A program made the translations under genes and the position numbers. Below the pieces are notes generated by a model, which did not search any database, had not been told where the DNA came from, and was given only the letters and a program-made list of their open reading frames with translations. This document shows, one piece after another, positions 1-9,174 of a DNA stretch of 64,000 nucleotides (positions within the stretch are counted from its first letter, which is position 1; each line of letters begins with the position of its first letter). Source of the DNA: an uncultured Pelagibacteraceae bacterium (lineage in GTDB: Bacteria > Pseudomonadota > Alphaproteobacteria > Pelagibacterales > Pelagibacteraceae); contig CACMJX010000001.1 of assembly GCA_902614055.1 (NCBI GenBank), positions 377,189 to 441,188 of the forward strand. Direction: 5' to 3'.

Positions 1-738
1 TTATTTAATCTCATGCGCAAATTAAAAAAATATAAATTTTTAAAAGTTTTTGATTTACAAAATTCTTCTCGTACAAATTTCTATAAGAAAATATTGTTCC
101 CAAATGCTAGTAATCTTGTTTGGTCGTCTTCTGAAACCACGTTGCCAAAAGATAAATCCAAGGATGAATTTGATAAAAATCCCGTTTTAGACAGATTTAA
201 ACATCAATTAGAAACATCTGGAGTTCATACTAAAAACACTATGTTTCCTGATTTTAAGTGGGCTTGTTCCAATATTGAAAATATAAAAAAAAAATTTGAT
301 TTAAATAAATATATAATTTTATTTCCATTTTGCTCTCCGCATTTACAGATTAAAAAATGGCCTAATTATAATAAACTTATAGATTTAATTAAGAATAAAT
401 TTAAAGATGAATATAAAATCATAGTAGCCCCAGGTCCTGATGAAATTAATATAACAAAAGAAATTAATGCGATTTCAATTTTAAAAGAAAATAGCTCTTT
501 AGATATTTCTGAGCTTGCTACATTAATAAAAGACAGTTCTTTCGTTGTAGCAAATGACACTGGACCAGCACATATAGCAGCACATTTGAATACTAAAGGC
601 TTAGCCTTATTTGGTTCTCACACTACTGCATATAAAGTGAGTATAGAGAGAGAAAATTTCAAAGCAATTCAAGTAACAGATTTAAATAAATTATCTCCTG
701 AAAAAGTTTTTGAATATTTAACAAAATCATTAAATTAA
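1..738 (+). CDS. Glycosyltransferase family 9 (heptosyltransferase-like), 5' end outside window
   Basis: The frame is open to the first base of the window, and an in-frame ATG at 13 is followed by internal-looking sequence (LRKLKKYKF-type helix, then VFDLQNSSRT). The usual GT9 N-terminal nucleotide-binding start is missing, so this is the C-terminal part of a longer gene. The stretch ILFPFCSP..KKWP near residues 102-116 and the C-terminal VVANDTGPAHIAAHL segment are the GT9 hallmarks that bind the sugar nucleotide. Family role: adds heptose or a related sugar to the lipopolysaccharide core at the inner membrane. The stop shares one base with the next ATG. The exact sugar cannot be told. Confidence 0.8.
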   Translation, partial: LFNLMRKLKKYKFLKVFDLQNSSRTNFYKKILFPNASNLVWSSSETTLPKDKSKDEFDKNPVLDRFKHQLETSGVHTKNTMFPDFKWACSNIENIKKKFDLNKYIILFPFCSPHLQIKKWPNYNKLIDLIKNKFKDEYKIIVAPGPDEINITKEINAISILKENSSLDISELATLIKDSSFVVANDTGPAHIAAHLNTKGLALFGSHTTAYKVSIERENFKAIQVTDLNKLSPEKVFEYLTKSLN

Positions 739-1481
739 TGGAAATAAATTTCCTCTTTTTTATAAGTGTTGTTCCTGCAATAATTTTGTACGGTATTGCA
801 AAGTCTGGTTTAGGAGGTTCAATATCATTAATTTCAGTCCCATTAATGACAGTTGTGATGCCTTTGCAACAAGCTTTAGCAATTATTCTGCCAATTTTAA
901 TTTTTTCAGATATGATTGCTGTTTACAGATTTAGAAAAGAGTTTAATTTTAGTATACTCAGAGTAATTGTGCCGTTTGCGGCAATAGGGATTGTAATCGG
1001 TTCCTTCACATTCAATCATTTTTCAGAGGATTTACTTAAACTAATAGTTGGAATAATGGGATTTTTATTTGCTGGACACTATTTTTTGTTTAAAAAAGAA
1101 AAGACAGTTCCAGCTAAGCAAAATTTTTTAAAGGGTGCAATTTGCTCATCTATTGCCGGATTTTCAAGTTTTTGTGTTCATGCAGGTGGAACCCCCACAA
1201 GTCTTTACTTGCTCCCATTAAGATTAAAGAAAGAAATTTATGTAGGAACGAGAATTATCTTTTTTAGTTGTGTTAACTTAATGAAGCTACCTTTATATAT
1301 TTACTTATCAATGATGAATTTTGATACTTTATATCAATCCGTCTCTCTTTTCCCTTTGGCACTAATTGGAATATTTATTGGATATCAATTACTTAAAATT
1401 ATAGAGGAAAATTTGTTTTATAATATCATCTATGGTTTAATTCTTATTAGTAGTACAAAATTAATATTTGATTTTATTTAA
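738..1481 (+). CDS. TauE/SafE family membrane permease
   Basis: A 247-residue hydrophobic protein with about eight membrane segments and the family's glycine-rich N-terminal stretch (SGLGGSISLISVPLM, residues 23-37), with a second related stretch in the C-terminal half. TauE/SafE (DUF81) proteins are proposed exporters of sulfite, sulfoacetate or other organic anions. The start overlaps the preceding stop by one base, so it is likely cotranscribed with the glycosyltransferase. The 3' end overlaps the convergent AbrB gene by 8 bases. A second family member lies at 19071-19901. Substrate unknown. Confidence 0.75.
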   Translation: MEINFLFFISVVPAIILYGIAKSGLGGSISLISVPLMTVVMPLQQALAIILPILIFSDMIAVYRFRKEFNFSILRVIVPFAAIGIVIGSFTFNHFSEDLLKLIVGIMGFLFAGHYFLFKKEKTVPAKQNFLKGAICSSIAGFSSFCVHAGGTPTSLYLLPLRLKKEIYVGTRIIFFSCVNLMKLPLYIYLSMMNFDTLYQSVSLFPLALIGIFIGYQLLKIIEENLFYNIIYGLILISSTKLIFDFI

Positions 1482-2565
1482 ACTTTGTCTTTTTAATAGA
1501 GTAGTTACCAAATTTTTTTAGCAAAAAAGGTAAAAAAGCTACAATTATCAATATCCTTAAAAAATGATGATAACTTACAAAAATCGGGTCAATATTGTAA
1601 GCAACACTAATAACAACCATTTCATGAATTCCTCCTGGGGCAAAACTTAAAAAAGTTGGAATAAAATCAAAACCTAAATACTGGAGAAAGTAAGCTGTAA
1701 TCATCGCAACAATAACTAAAATAGAACAAACAATTAAACCGTGAAATATATAAAAGAATAATTCTTTAAGTTTTAATCCATTTAGTCTACTTCCAAGAGC
1801 AGTACCCAAAAAAATGAAAGCTAAATTTATTACTGTATCTGGAAACCTAGAATTAACTATCTCAAAAGTATAAAATAAACCTGACAAAGCCATAGCACCA
1901 ACAAGAATTGGTGAAGGAATATTTAATTTTTTTAATAAAATAGAAAATAAATAACAAATAACTATTAGAAATAATATTTCAAAAAAATATCTTATGTCGT
2001 ATGTATTATCATAATTATAACCTGTGATTTCAGAAAACCCTAATTTATTTATAAACAATATAGGAACAAAACTTACAATAAATATAACTCTTGTAGCTTG
2101 AGGAATTAAAACTTGTTTATGATTTTCTTTTTTTCCATACTCTAAAAGTGCTGCAGCTATAGGCACAAATGCACCTGGTAGAGCAGCAAGTGTTGCAATA
2201 AATTTATCAAATTTACAAACTTTAATAAAATAAAATCCTGCTAAAATAGTACTAACTACAGTACAAACAACCATTGCCATGGATGAAAATACCCATAAAT
2301 GAATTTTATATAATAAAGATACATTCAACGTACCACCCAAAATAATACCAACCATCAGAAAAACTGGATTGAGTAATTTTGTTGAGAATTCAATTTTAAA
2401 ATTAGTAAAAGCAATGCAAAGATTTAAACCTAGAGCACCAAGTAGCCATGGCAAAGGAAGACTAATTAGAGTTCCAATATAACCTCCAATTACTCCAATG
2501 ATTAAAGCTTTATAACTAATGTTAAGCTCATTTAATAATCGTTTAAATGGTATTACGCTTAACAT
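1474..2565 (-). CDS. AbrB-family membrane protein (PF05145, duplicated)
   Basis: A 363-residue polytopic membrane protein with two similar halves, each carrying a short glycine/proline-rich motif (LPLPWLLGALGLN near 36-48, and ILVGAMALSGL in the second half). This matches the AbrB duplication family, sometimes mislabelled ammonia monooxygenase or AbrB regulator; no DNA-binding domain is present. AATAATACC-type context and the short distance to tctC (79 bases, divergent) suggest a possible shared control region. Members are often found near tripartite transporters. Substrate and direction of transport cannot be deduced. Confidence 0.7.
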   Translation of the reverse strand: MLSVIPFKRLLNELNISYKALIIGVIGGYIGTLISLPLPWLLGALGLNLCIAFTNFKIEFSTKLLNPVFLMVGIILGGTLNVSLLYKIHLWVFSSMAMVVCTVVSTILAGFYFIKVCKFDKFIATLAALPGAFVPIAAALLEYGKKENHKQVLIPQATRVIFIVSFVPILFINKLGFSEITGYNYDNTYDIRYFFEILFLIVICYLFSILLKKLNIPSPILVGAMALSGLFYTFEIVNSRFPDTVINLAFIFLGTALGSRLNGLKLKELFFYIFHGLIVCSILVIVAMITAYFLQYLGFDFIPTFLSFAPGGIHEMVVISVAYNIDPIFVSYHHFLRILIIVAFLPFLLKKFGNYSIKKTKFK

Positions 2566-2583
2566 GTAAGTGATAAATCCTCA

Positions 2584-2612
2584 TTGACACTGAATTTTAA
2601 TTTATGTTTAAT
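2584..2612 (+). promoter_or_regulatory. Sigma-70-type promoter for tctCBA
   Basis: A perfect -35 hexamer TTGACA (2584-2589) lies 17 bases from TTTAAT (2607-2612), one mismatch from TATAAT. A good ribosome site AGGAG (2632-2636) follows, 8 bases before the tctC ATG at 2645. Confidence 0.6.
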
Positions 2613-2644
2613 AACTATTTATAATTATAATAGGAGAGAAAATA

Positions 2645-3625
2645 ATGAAACTAATTAAATCAATAATTTCAGTTTTATTCTCAGCAATTCTTATACTTTC
2701 AGCAACAACAACTAGTTCAATAGCAATTGATAAATTGCATTTTGTAATTGGTGGTGGTGCTGGTGGTGGTTGGGATGGAACTGCCAGAGGTACTGGAGAA
2801 GCTTTAACAAAAGCTGGAATGTTAAAAAGTGCATCATTTGAAAATATGTCAGGTGGTGGTGGTGGAAAAGCATTAGCTTATATGATAAATAATAAGCCTG
2901 CTAACACAGTCTTAGTTCAATCAACACCATTAGTTTTAAGATCAATTACAAGACATAAAGGTTATGTAAGTGGAAGTGGAACTTTATCATACAAAGATGT
3001 TGTGCCGATAGCTGGCGTCATTGGTGATTACGGTGCGATAGCAGTTGCTAAAAATTCACCTTATAAAAATTTCAAAGATGTAGTTGATGCGTACAAAAAA
3101 GATGCAAGCTCTATTAAAATGGCTGGTGGATCAGTAAGAGGAAGTATGGACCATTTAATTGGTGCTTTAGCTTTCCAAGCTGCTGGTGCTAATCCTAACG
3201 ATGTCGCTTATATTCCTTATGATGCTGGTGGAAAAGCTTTAGCTGGACTTTTATCTGGGGAAACACAAATTATCTCTACTGGTTTAGGTGAGCTTATGGG
3301 TGCAAGAGACCAAGTAAGAATTATTGGTATTACAGCACCTTCAAGAGTTTCTGATGCTCCAGATGCACCAACCCTTAAAGAACAGGGTTATGATGTACAA
3401 TTTGTTAACTGGAGAGGTTTTTTTGGACCTCCAGGAATGAGTAATGCAGATAAATCTAAAATTGCAAAAATGTTAGGCGATGTACAAAAGACTTCTGAAT
3501 GGGAAACTGTCAGAGCAAGAAATGCATGGGTTAATATATACAATCCAGAAGGTAAGTTTGTATCTTTCTTAGAAAAACAAACTGAAGAAATGACAGCTCT
3601 TATGAAAAAATTAGGAGTTATATAA
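2645..3625 (+). CDS. tctC: Tripartite tricarboxylate transporter substrate-binding protein (TctC/Bug family)
   Basis: A 326-residue protein with a Sec signal peptide (about residues 1-27, cleaved after SSIA-type residues) followed by the Bug/TctC fold. The early glycine-rich loop VIGGGAGGGWDGTARG (about 34-49) is the conserved ligand loop that grips a carboxylate, and YDAGGKALAGLLSGE occurs in the second lobe. It binds a carboxylate in the periplasm and hands it to TctAB. First gene of tctCBA, with a clear promoter and ribosome site. A hairpin between tctC and tctB probably makes it the most abundant product. Ligand not predictable. Confidence 0.92.
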   Translation: MKLIKSIISVLFSAILILSATTTSSIAIDKLHFVIGGGAGGGWDGTARGTGEALTKAGMLKSASFENMSGGGGGKALAYMINNKPANTVLVQSTPLVLRSITRHKGYVSGSGTLSYKDVVPIAGVIGDYGAIAVAKNSPYKNFKDVVDAYKKDASSIKMAGGSVRGSMDHLIGALAFQAAGANPNDVAYIPYDAGGKALAGLLSGETQIISTGLGELMGARDQVRIIGITAPSRVSDAPDAPTLKEQGYDVQFVNWRGFFGPPGMSNADKSKIAKMLGDVQKTSEWETVRARNAWVNIYNPEGKFVSFLEKQTEEMTALMKKLGVI

Positions 3626-3645
3626 TCTTTACGATTATTAAAATT

Positions 3646-3694
3646 AGAGCAGTGAATATAAATACTACAAAAGTTATATCACTGCTCTTTTTTA
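3646..3694 (+). terminator. Hairpin with U-tract between tctC and tctB (partial terminator)
   Basis: A perfect 10-bp inverted repeat, AGAGCAGTGA (3646-3655) and TCACTGCTCT (3679-3688), has a 23-base loop and is followed by TTTTTTAT. It begins 20 bases after the tctC stop. It overlaps the likely GTG start of tctB at 3652, so folding could limit both transcription and translation of the permease genes. Confidence 0.65.
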
Positions 3695-4122
3695 TATTTT
3701 CAGCATTTTATTTATATACAGCTTATCAAATTCAAGTCTTTGCATTCGATGAAAATGCTCCCTTTAATGCAAAAACATTCCCAATTTATCTAGGGTACAC
3801 AGGTCTTTTTTTTTCAGGATTAAAACTAATTTTACCAGATCCTAATACAATAAAAGTACAACATAAAACTCTAGAATATAAAAAAACAGCAATACTTATT
3901 GTTATTGCAATAATTTATGGTGCTACAATCTTAAAAGTTGGTTATTTTTTAACAACATCGTTATTTTTGTTCTCATCGTATTATTTTTTAGGAGAAAGAA
4001 GATGGGTCTTAATGTTTTTATTGTCTTTTCCTTTTGTAGCAGCCTTTATGTATTTGCTTCATGGTGTTCTTGATATTTATTTAAGAGATCCATTTTTACA
4101 ATCAATTGGAGTAATGGGATGA
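3652..4122 (+). CDS. tctB: Tripartite tricarboxylate transporter small membrane subunit TctB
   Basis: A 156-residue protein with four predicted membrane segments, the size and position of TctB between tctC and tctA. No ATG occurs before the first membrane helix, so the GTG at 3652 is the most reasonable start; it lies in the left arm of the hairpin described above and has no good ribosome site. The stop overlaps the tctA ATG (ATGA), suggesting translational coupling. TctB is needed with TctA for Na+- or H+-coupled carboxylate uptake; its exact role is poorly known. Confidence 0.8.
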   Translation: MNINTTKVISLLFFIFSAFYLYTAYQIQVFAFDENAPFNAKTFPIYLGYTGLFFSGLKLILPDPNTIKVQHKTLEYKKTAILIVIAIIYGATILKVGYFLTTSLFLFSSYYFLGERRWVLMFLLSFPFVAAFMYLLHGVLDIYLRDPFLQSIGVMG

Positions 4123-5624
4123 TAGAGGGGATTCTAATTGGTTTAACAACAGCTTTAACTCTACAAAATATTTTAATGGTAATGCTTGGCTGTTTTTTTG
4201 GAACAATTATTGGAATGTTGCCAGGACTTGGACCAATGACAGCGATAGCTTTAATGATACCAATTACTTATGGTTTTGATCCAGCAACTGGTTTAATTTT
4301 AATGGCAGGAGTTTATTATGGAGCGGTATTTGGAGGTTCTACATCATCAATACTATTAAACGCACCTGGTGTTCCAGGTACGGTCGCAACCTCATTTGAT
4401 GGCTATCCAATGGCCCAACAAGGTAAAGCAGGAAAAGCATTGGCTATAGCTGCTTGGAGTTCTTTTGCTGGTGGAACATTATCTGCCATTTATCTATTAT
4501 TTATGGCTCCAAGTTTATCAAAAGTAAGTTTATCATTTAGATCACCAGATTACTTTGCTTTAATGATTTTAGGTTTAACTGCAATCGCAGCTTTTTCCTC
4601 AAAAGGTCAATTTTTAAAAGCAATGATGATGGTAGTGCTAGGATTAATGCTAGCGTCTGTTGGCCAAGATAGTTTATCAGATATTACAAGATTTACATTT
4701 AATAATATGAATTTAACAGATGGAATTAGCTTTGTTCTTGTTGTTATGGCAACTTTTGCGATGAGCGAAGCTCTAACAATCATTTTAAAAAGAAATGACC
4801 CCACAAGTGCCGCTAAGCAAGTGTCATTAACAGAACTTGGTTCAATTAAAATTAATAAGGAAGAAAGAACTAAAATGTACAAGACAATTCCTAGATCATC
4901 AATAATTGGTTTTTTAATTGGAGTTTTACCTGGAGCAGGGGCAACTATTGCTTCTTTTTTAGCTTATGGAATGGAAAGAAACGTTGTTAACGATGAAGAA
5001 AAAGAAAAATTCGGCAAGGGAAGTGTCAATGGTTTGTCTGCTCCAGAAACCGCAAATAATGCAGCCTGTTCAGGGTCATTTGTTCCTATGCTTACTTTAG
5101 GTATACCTGGAAGTGGAACCACTGCAGTTATGTTGGGGGCTTTATTAGGTTTTGGAGTGCAGCCTGGTCCAAGACTATATATGACAAACCCCGAGATTTT
5201 TTGGTCCATAATTATGTCAATGTATATTGGGATGGTGATATTGTTAATTTTAAACTTACCACTCATACCTTACATCGCAAGAATTTTAGCCGTTCCAAAA
5301 AATTACTTAATTCCTTTAATATTATTTTTTTCAATTACAGGAATTTACGTAATGTCATTTAATAATTTTGATATTTATTTAATGATAGGAATTGCAGTTG
5401 TTGCAACTTTTATGCGGCTTTATGATTTTCCAATGCCACCGCTAATACTTGCCTTTGTTCTGGGTGGTTTAATGGAAGAGAATTTAAGAAGGTCTTTATT
5501 ATTAAGTAATGGGTCTTGGGAATTTTTATGGGATAGAACTCTTACTGCATGTATTTTGTTAACCACAATATTAATTGTAGTTTGGCATATATATAAAACT
5601 ATGTTTAAAAAGACTAAGGGCTAA
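4119..5624 (+). CDS. tctA: Tripartite tricarboxylate transporter large permease TctA
   Basis: A 501-residue polytopic protein with the signature TctA loops: GMLPGLGPMTAIALMIP near residues 32-48, GGSTSSILLNAPGVPG near 72-87, and the second-half copy PGAGATIASFLAYG plus LGIPGSGTTAVMLGAL. These glycine/proline loops are the two symmetry-related re-entrant regions of the family. Full length for the family. It overlaps tctB by 4 bases and ends overlapping the convergent membrane gene by 4 bases. Together with TctB and TctC it makes a secondary, binding-protein-dependent uptake system. Confidence 0.93.
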   Translation: MIEGILIGLTTALTLQNILMVMLGCFFGTIIGMLPGLGPMTAIALMIPITYGFDPATGLILMAGVYYGAVFGGSTSSILLNAPGVPGTVATSFDGYPMAQQGKAGKALAIAAWSSFAGGTLSAIYLLFMAPSLSKVSLSFRSPDYFALMILGLTAIAAFSSKGQFLKAMMMVVLGLMLASVGQDSLSDITRFTFNNMNLTDGISFVLVVMATFAMSEALTIILKRNDPTSAAKQVSLTELGSIKINKEERTKMYKTIPRSSIIGFLIGVLPGAGATIASFLAYGMERNVVNDEEKEKFGKGSVNGLSAPETANNAACSGSFVPMLTLGIPGSGTTAVMLGALLGFGVQPGPRLYMTNPEIFWSIIMSMYIGMVILLILNLPLIPYIARILAVPKNYLIPLILFFSITGIYVMSFNNFDIYLMIGIAVVATFMRLYDFPMPPLILAFVLGGLMEENLRRSLLLSNGSWEFLWDRTLTACILLTTILIVVWHIYKTMFKKTKG

Positions 5625-6040
5625 GTAATATAAATTTTATCTGACAAACCGTAACAAAGTATAGCCATCATTATTAGAAACACAGTAGGCGCTATAATCC
5701 CTTCATTTGTAACTTTTTCATTAAGACCAGTTTTATCAATTTTAAGCGAGTAGAAATTTGTTCCTAATACGCATGCATGTATAATAAATATTAAATTAAA
5801 AAATGCCCAAGTACCTTCAACTCCATTTGGTCTAACAAACATTATATAAATTGCCATTATTACCCAACCAAGCATTAGCGCTCCAACAAATCTAACCATT
5901 ACAGCTGCACTATGATCTATACCAAACTTATCCATAAATTTTTTGGTTCCAACAATTGTTTGAAAACAATATCCGGCTATCGCTATAAAATGTGCAAGAA
6001 ATACAATTAAGTAGAAAATGTTATTAAATTTAGCGATCAT
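5621..6040 (-). CDS. Small four-helix membrane protein, function unknown
   Basis: A 139-residue protein with four predicted membrane helices (about 8-27, 45-68, 78-98 and 115-135). I do not recognise the family. It is convergent with tctA (4-base overlap) and lies 9 bases downstream of the glycosyltransferase at 6050-7132, so it is probably cotranscribed with that gene. It could be an accessory membrane subunit, but nothing in the sequence fixes a function. Confidence 0.6.
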   Translation of the reverse strand: MIAKFNNIFYLIVFLAHFIAIAGYCFQTIVGTKKFMDKFGIDHSAAVMVRFVGALMLGWVIMAIYIMFVRPNGVEGTWAFFNLIFIIHACVLGTNFYSLKIDKTGLNEKVTNEGIIAPTVFLIMMAILCYGLSDKIYIT

Positions 6041-6049
6041 ATAATTACT

Positions 6050-7132
6050 TTATAAGATTCTCTTATATTTTTCAATTGCCTTATCCCAAAGAAAGTTTTC
6101 AGAATTATTTTTTGCTTCTCTTCCGTATTCTAAATACTTATTATCTTTAAAAAGGTGTTCTATACTTGAATAGATATCCTCAAGTTTATTTCCATCACAT
6201 ATCAAACCAGTTTTTTCGTGGATTATTGCATCTGAGGCTCCTCCATCTTTCCCACCAATTGACGGAACGCCATATTGTGCAGCTTCTACATAAGCAATAC
6301 CAAAACCTTCAACAGATTTTTTATAAATTATTGAAGGCATTACAAAAATATGTGACTTTGCTACAAGAGCATTTTTTAAAATTGAAGGTAAATCTTTTAA
6401 AAAAGTGACTTGATCTTCTAATTTCAATTCAATTACTAGTTTTTTTAATTTCTCTTCTTCATCGCCATATCCAATGCAAGTATAAGTAATATCAGGGTAA
6501 ATTTCTTTTAGGTTTCTAACAGCCATAATTACTTTTTCATGATTTTTTCTTTTATCAAATCTTGATACTGTAATTATTCTATTTTTCTTTCCTTTTAATA
6601 TTTCTTCAGCTTCATCCAAATATTTTTTTGGAACTTCAACTACTGGATCAATTCCAGGATTTATAATAACTATTTTTTCCTCTTGTACGCCCAAATTAAT
6701 AGCTAAATTTTTTGTATAGTTGGAATTTGCTACAATTTGATCAACATTATTTAGAACTGATAATACTTTTTTATTTATACTTGAACCTTTTGGGTGATTA
6801 ATCTCTTTTGAATGAATTAAGCAGATTTTTTTTTTATTTGTTTTTATAAGCTCCAAACTTTTCCAATGATCAGCGATAATACATTGTACTTTATTATTTT
6901 GCTCAAGATAATCATTAATCATATATGATTTTCTATATTTTCTAATAAGCTTCATTCCACTTACTCTTTCTATTGAAAATGAAACTGATTTATCAAACTC
7001 CTCATGATTTTCGTGATAATCTGCAAAAACTTTTATAAGGTTAAGTTTTGAAAGAGACCTTGCTAGTCCCCACATTAGATTTTGCATGCCTCCTAATTCA
7101 GGAGGAAAATTTCTAGTTATTACTAAATACAT
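6050..7132 (-). CDS. Glycosyltransferase family 4/1 (GT-B fold)
   Basis: A 360-residue GT-B enzyme. The N-terminus carries the acceptor loop RNFPPELGGMQNLMWGLAR (about 6-24). The C-terminal half has the sugar-nucleotide site: IITVSRFDKRKNHEKVI near 182-198, then EGFGIAYVEAAQYGVPSIGG with the conserved Glu pair of retaining GT4 enzymes. Likely transfers a hexose to a surface polysaccharide, lipid or LPS acceptor at the cytoplasmic face. It follows the thioredoxin-like gene by 6 bases on the same strand. Acceptor unknown. Confidence 0.85.
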   Translation of the reverse strand: MYLVITRNFPPELGGMQNLMWGLARSLSKLNLIKVFADYHENHEEFDKSVSFSIERVSGMKLIRKYRKSYMINDYLEQNNKVQCIIADHWKSLELIKTNKKKICLIHSKEINHPKGSSINKKVLSVLNNVDQIVANSNYTKNLAINLGVQEEKIVIINPGIDPVVEVPKKYLDEAEEILKGKKNRIITVSRFDKRKNHEKVIMAVRNLKEIYPDITYTCIGYGDEEEKLKKLVIELKLEDQVTFLKDLPSILKNALVAKSHIFVMPSIIYKKSVEGFGIAYVEAAQYGVPSIGGKDGGASDAIIHEKTGLICDGNKLEDIYSSIEHLFKDNKYLEYGREAKNNSENFLWDKAIEKYKRIL

Positions 7133-7138
7133 TAATTA

Positions 7139-7690
7139 TTAAAACCATTTAATACTGCACCCCATGCTTGGAAATTGCTCTTTTGGACCATTGTTAGTTT
7201 TTGCAATCATTTTCATTGCATTTTTAAGTTCGCTATCACCAGTCTGAATAGGTTTTAAATTTTTTAATTCTCTAATTCTTCCTCTGTATTGAAGTTCAAG
7301 ATCTTTATTATAACCAAAAAAATCTGGAGTACAGACGGCACCATAAGTTTTAGCCACTTCTTGCGTTTCGTCGATTAAATATGGAAAATTAAAATCATTA
7401 TTTTTTGAAAATTTAATCATGTTATCAAATGAATCTTCTTCATATCTACTTGGGTCATTAGACATTATTGCTGTAGATTTGATTCCTTCATTTTCTAATT
7501 CTTTACAATCTTTGACAATATTATTTATAACCGCCAAAACATACGGACAGTGATTACAGATAAACATTATTAGTGTTCCATTTTCACCCTTTGCATCATT
7601 TAGTGAAATTATTTTATTATCTATAGATTTAAGTTCAAAGTTATCAGCTTTTTTACCGAAGTCACAAATTGGTGTTTTAGTTAATGCCAT
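7139..7690 (-). CDS. Thioredoxin-fold protein, AhpC/TSA (peroxiredoxin-like)
   Basis: A 183-residue cytoplasmic protein with a redoxin fold: a DFGKKADNFELKSIDNK start, then IMFICNHCPYV near residues 40-50, where CNHC is a CxxC-type active site. This subgroup (thioredoxin family with CNHCPYV) is widespread and annotated as a putative peroxiredoxin or thiol oxidoreductase; its substrate is not established. It starts 20 bases from the divergent carbonic-anhydrase-like gene, so the two promoters must overlap the gap and coding starts. Confidence 0.8.
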   Translation of the reverse strand: MALTKTPICDFGKKADNFELKSIDNKIISLNDAKGENGTLIMFICNHCPYVLAVINNIVKDCKELENEGIKSTAIMSNDPSRYEEDSFDNMIKFSKNNDFNFPYLIDETQEVAKTYGAVCTPDFFGYNKDLELQYRGRIRELKNLKPIQTGDSELKNAMKMIAKTNNGPKEQFPSMGCSIKWF

Positions 7691-7710
7691 GTTAAAAGAC
7701 TATATAATTT

Positions 7711-8223
7711 ATGTTTTACGATTTAAAAGATAAAAAACCAAAAAACCTTGGCGAAAATTGGGTAGCTCCCAACGCTGTTATAATTGGTGATGTAACATTA
7801 GAGAAAAACTCTAGTGTCTGGTTTAATGCAACGTTAAGAGGTGATATAGAAAATATTCATTTAGGAGAAGGATCAAATGTTCAAGACGGAAGTGTTTTGC
7901 ATACTGACCCAGGTTACCCATTAATAATTGGAAAGAATGTAACCATAGGTCATTTAGTAATGCTGCATGGCTGCACAATTGATGACAATTCTTTAATTGG
8001 CATTGGGGCTGTAGTTCTCAATAAAGCAAAAATTGGAAAAAATTGTATCATTGGTGCTAAATCATTGATCACGGAAAATAAAGAAATTCCAGATAATTCC
8101 TTAGTAGTAGGCTCCCCAGGAAAAGTAATTCGTCAATTAACTGATGATGAAATAAAAGCTGTAAAGCAAAATGCAATTAGATATCAGGAAAACTGGAAGA
8201 AATATTCAAAGTCTGTATTTTAA
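7711..8223 (+). CDS. Gamma carbonic anhydrase family protein (YrdA-like)
   Basis: A 170-residue left-handed beta-helix protein with hexapeptide repeats. The three zinc-ligand histidines are present: VLHTD, then IGHLVMLHG (about residues 68-92). This matches the YrdA/PaaY/gamma-CA subgroup. Family members bind a metal at the trimer interface; some hydrate CO2, others act as thioesterases or have no known activity. Full length. The following gene starts 4 bases after the stop. Confidence 0.85.
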   Translation: MFYDLKDKKPKNLGENWVAPNAVIIGDVTLEKNSSVWFNATLRGDIENIHLGEGSNVQDGSVLHTDPGYPLIIGKNVTIGHLVMLHGCTIDDNSLIGIGAVVLNKAKIGKNCIIGAKSLITENKEIPDNSLVVGSPGKVIRQLTDDEIKAVKQNAIRYQENWKKYSKSVF

Positions 8224-8227
8224 TTTT

Positions 8228-9160
8228 ATGAAAAAAATATTTATTATTTTTATCGCTTTAGTTTTTTATTCTACTTCTGTAGTTGCAGTTGAAAAATTTA
8301 AATTCAAATATAACCTACATGAAAATTTACCAAAGAAATGGGTTGCTGAATTCAAAAACATAATGAATATTGTGCAAGAAGTTATGCCTATAAATGAGAA
8401 TACTAACGATTGGGTTAAGAATCATATCAAATTGATGAATATGAAACAGGGCTATAGTATGGATATCTATGCATGGAAAAGCACAAAGAATCCTTTTCCT
8501 GAAAAGCGTGCTAATATGAAGGGCTCAACTCTTGAAAATACTAATTCACCTGAACCATGGATGCAATTAGACATATATCCACAAGATTTATCAAGTTCAA
8601 GAAATAGAATTCGTACTTATTCTGTTATTGTTCATGAGTATTTTCATGTTTATCAAAGATCACTTTCCAAAAGCACAAGGGCTCTATCTGATATCAATCC
8701 GAAATGGGTATTCGAGGGAGGTGCTAAAGTTTTAGAAGAGATTTATGCGAGGCAATATTACAAAAAAGATCTTTTAAAGATCGACATTCAAGAGAGACAA
8801 AGATGGAGTATTAAAAGGGTTACTAAAGAGCCTCATTTATACGAAAAACATAAGACATCACCAAAAAAAAATGGATTTGATAGCATGTACACTGGCTCTG
8901 CATTCATGTTGCTGGCTTTAGTTAACGAATTAAAAAAAAATAATATTTCTGAAGAAGAAGCATTTGAGTTAGTTTTTAGAGAATACTGGATACAGAGGGC
9001 CAAATATACACCATCAGGGACGGCTTGGCAGGTGGCTTTTAAAGATACTTTTGGCATGAGTCATGATGAATTTTACGAGAGATTAAGTAAGTACAAAAGA
9101 AAAGATCTAAAAAAAATACTCCCAAGTAAGACATTAAAGATACAAGATATTTTTAGTTAA
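8228..9160 (+). CDS. Secreted putative zinc metalloprotease (HExxH)
   Basis: A 310-residue protein starting at the ATG at 8228, which gives a clean signal peptide (MKKIFIIFIALVFYSTSVVA); an in-frame ATG at 8171 inside the upstream gene would spoil it. In the middle, IVHEYFHVYQ supplies a HExxH zinc motif, followed about 35 residues later by WVFEGGAKVLEE, where a Glu can act as third ligand as in gluzincins. No known family name can be assigned with confidence. Predicted to act in the periplasm or outside. Lies 4 bases after the carbonic-anhydrase-like gene, so likely cotranscribed. Confidence 0.65.
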   Translation: MKKIFIIFIALVFYSTSVVAVEKFKFKYNLHENLPKKWVAEFKNIMNIVQEVMPINENTNDWVKNHIKLMNMKQGYSMDIYAWKSTKNPFPEKRANMKGSTLENTNSPEPWMQLDIYPQDLSSSRNRIRTYSVIVHEYFHVYQRSLSKSTRALSDINPKWVFEGGAKVLEEIYARQYYKKDLLKIDIQERQRWSIKRVTKEPHLYEKHKTSPKKNGFDSMYTGSAFMLLALVNELKKNNISEEEAFELVFREYWIQRAKYTPSGTAWQVAFKDTFGMSHDEFYERLSKYKRKDLKKILPSKTLKIQDIFS

Positions 9161-9174
9161 TCCTTAACTGATTT

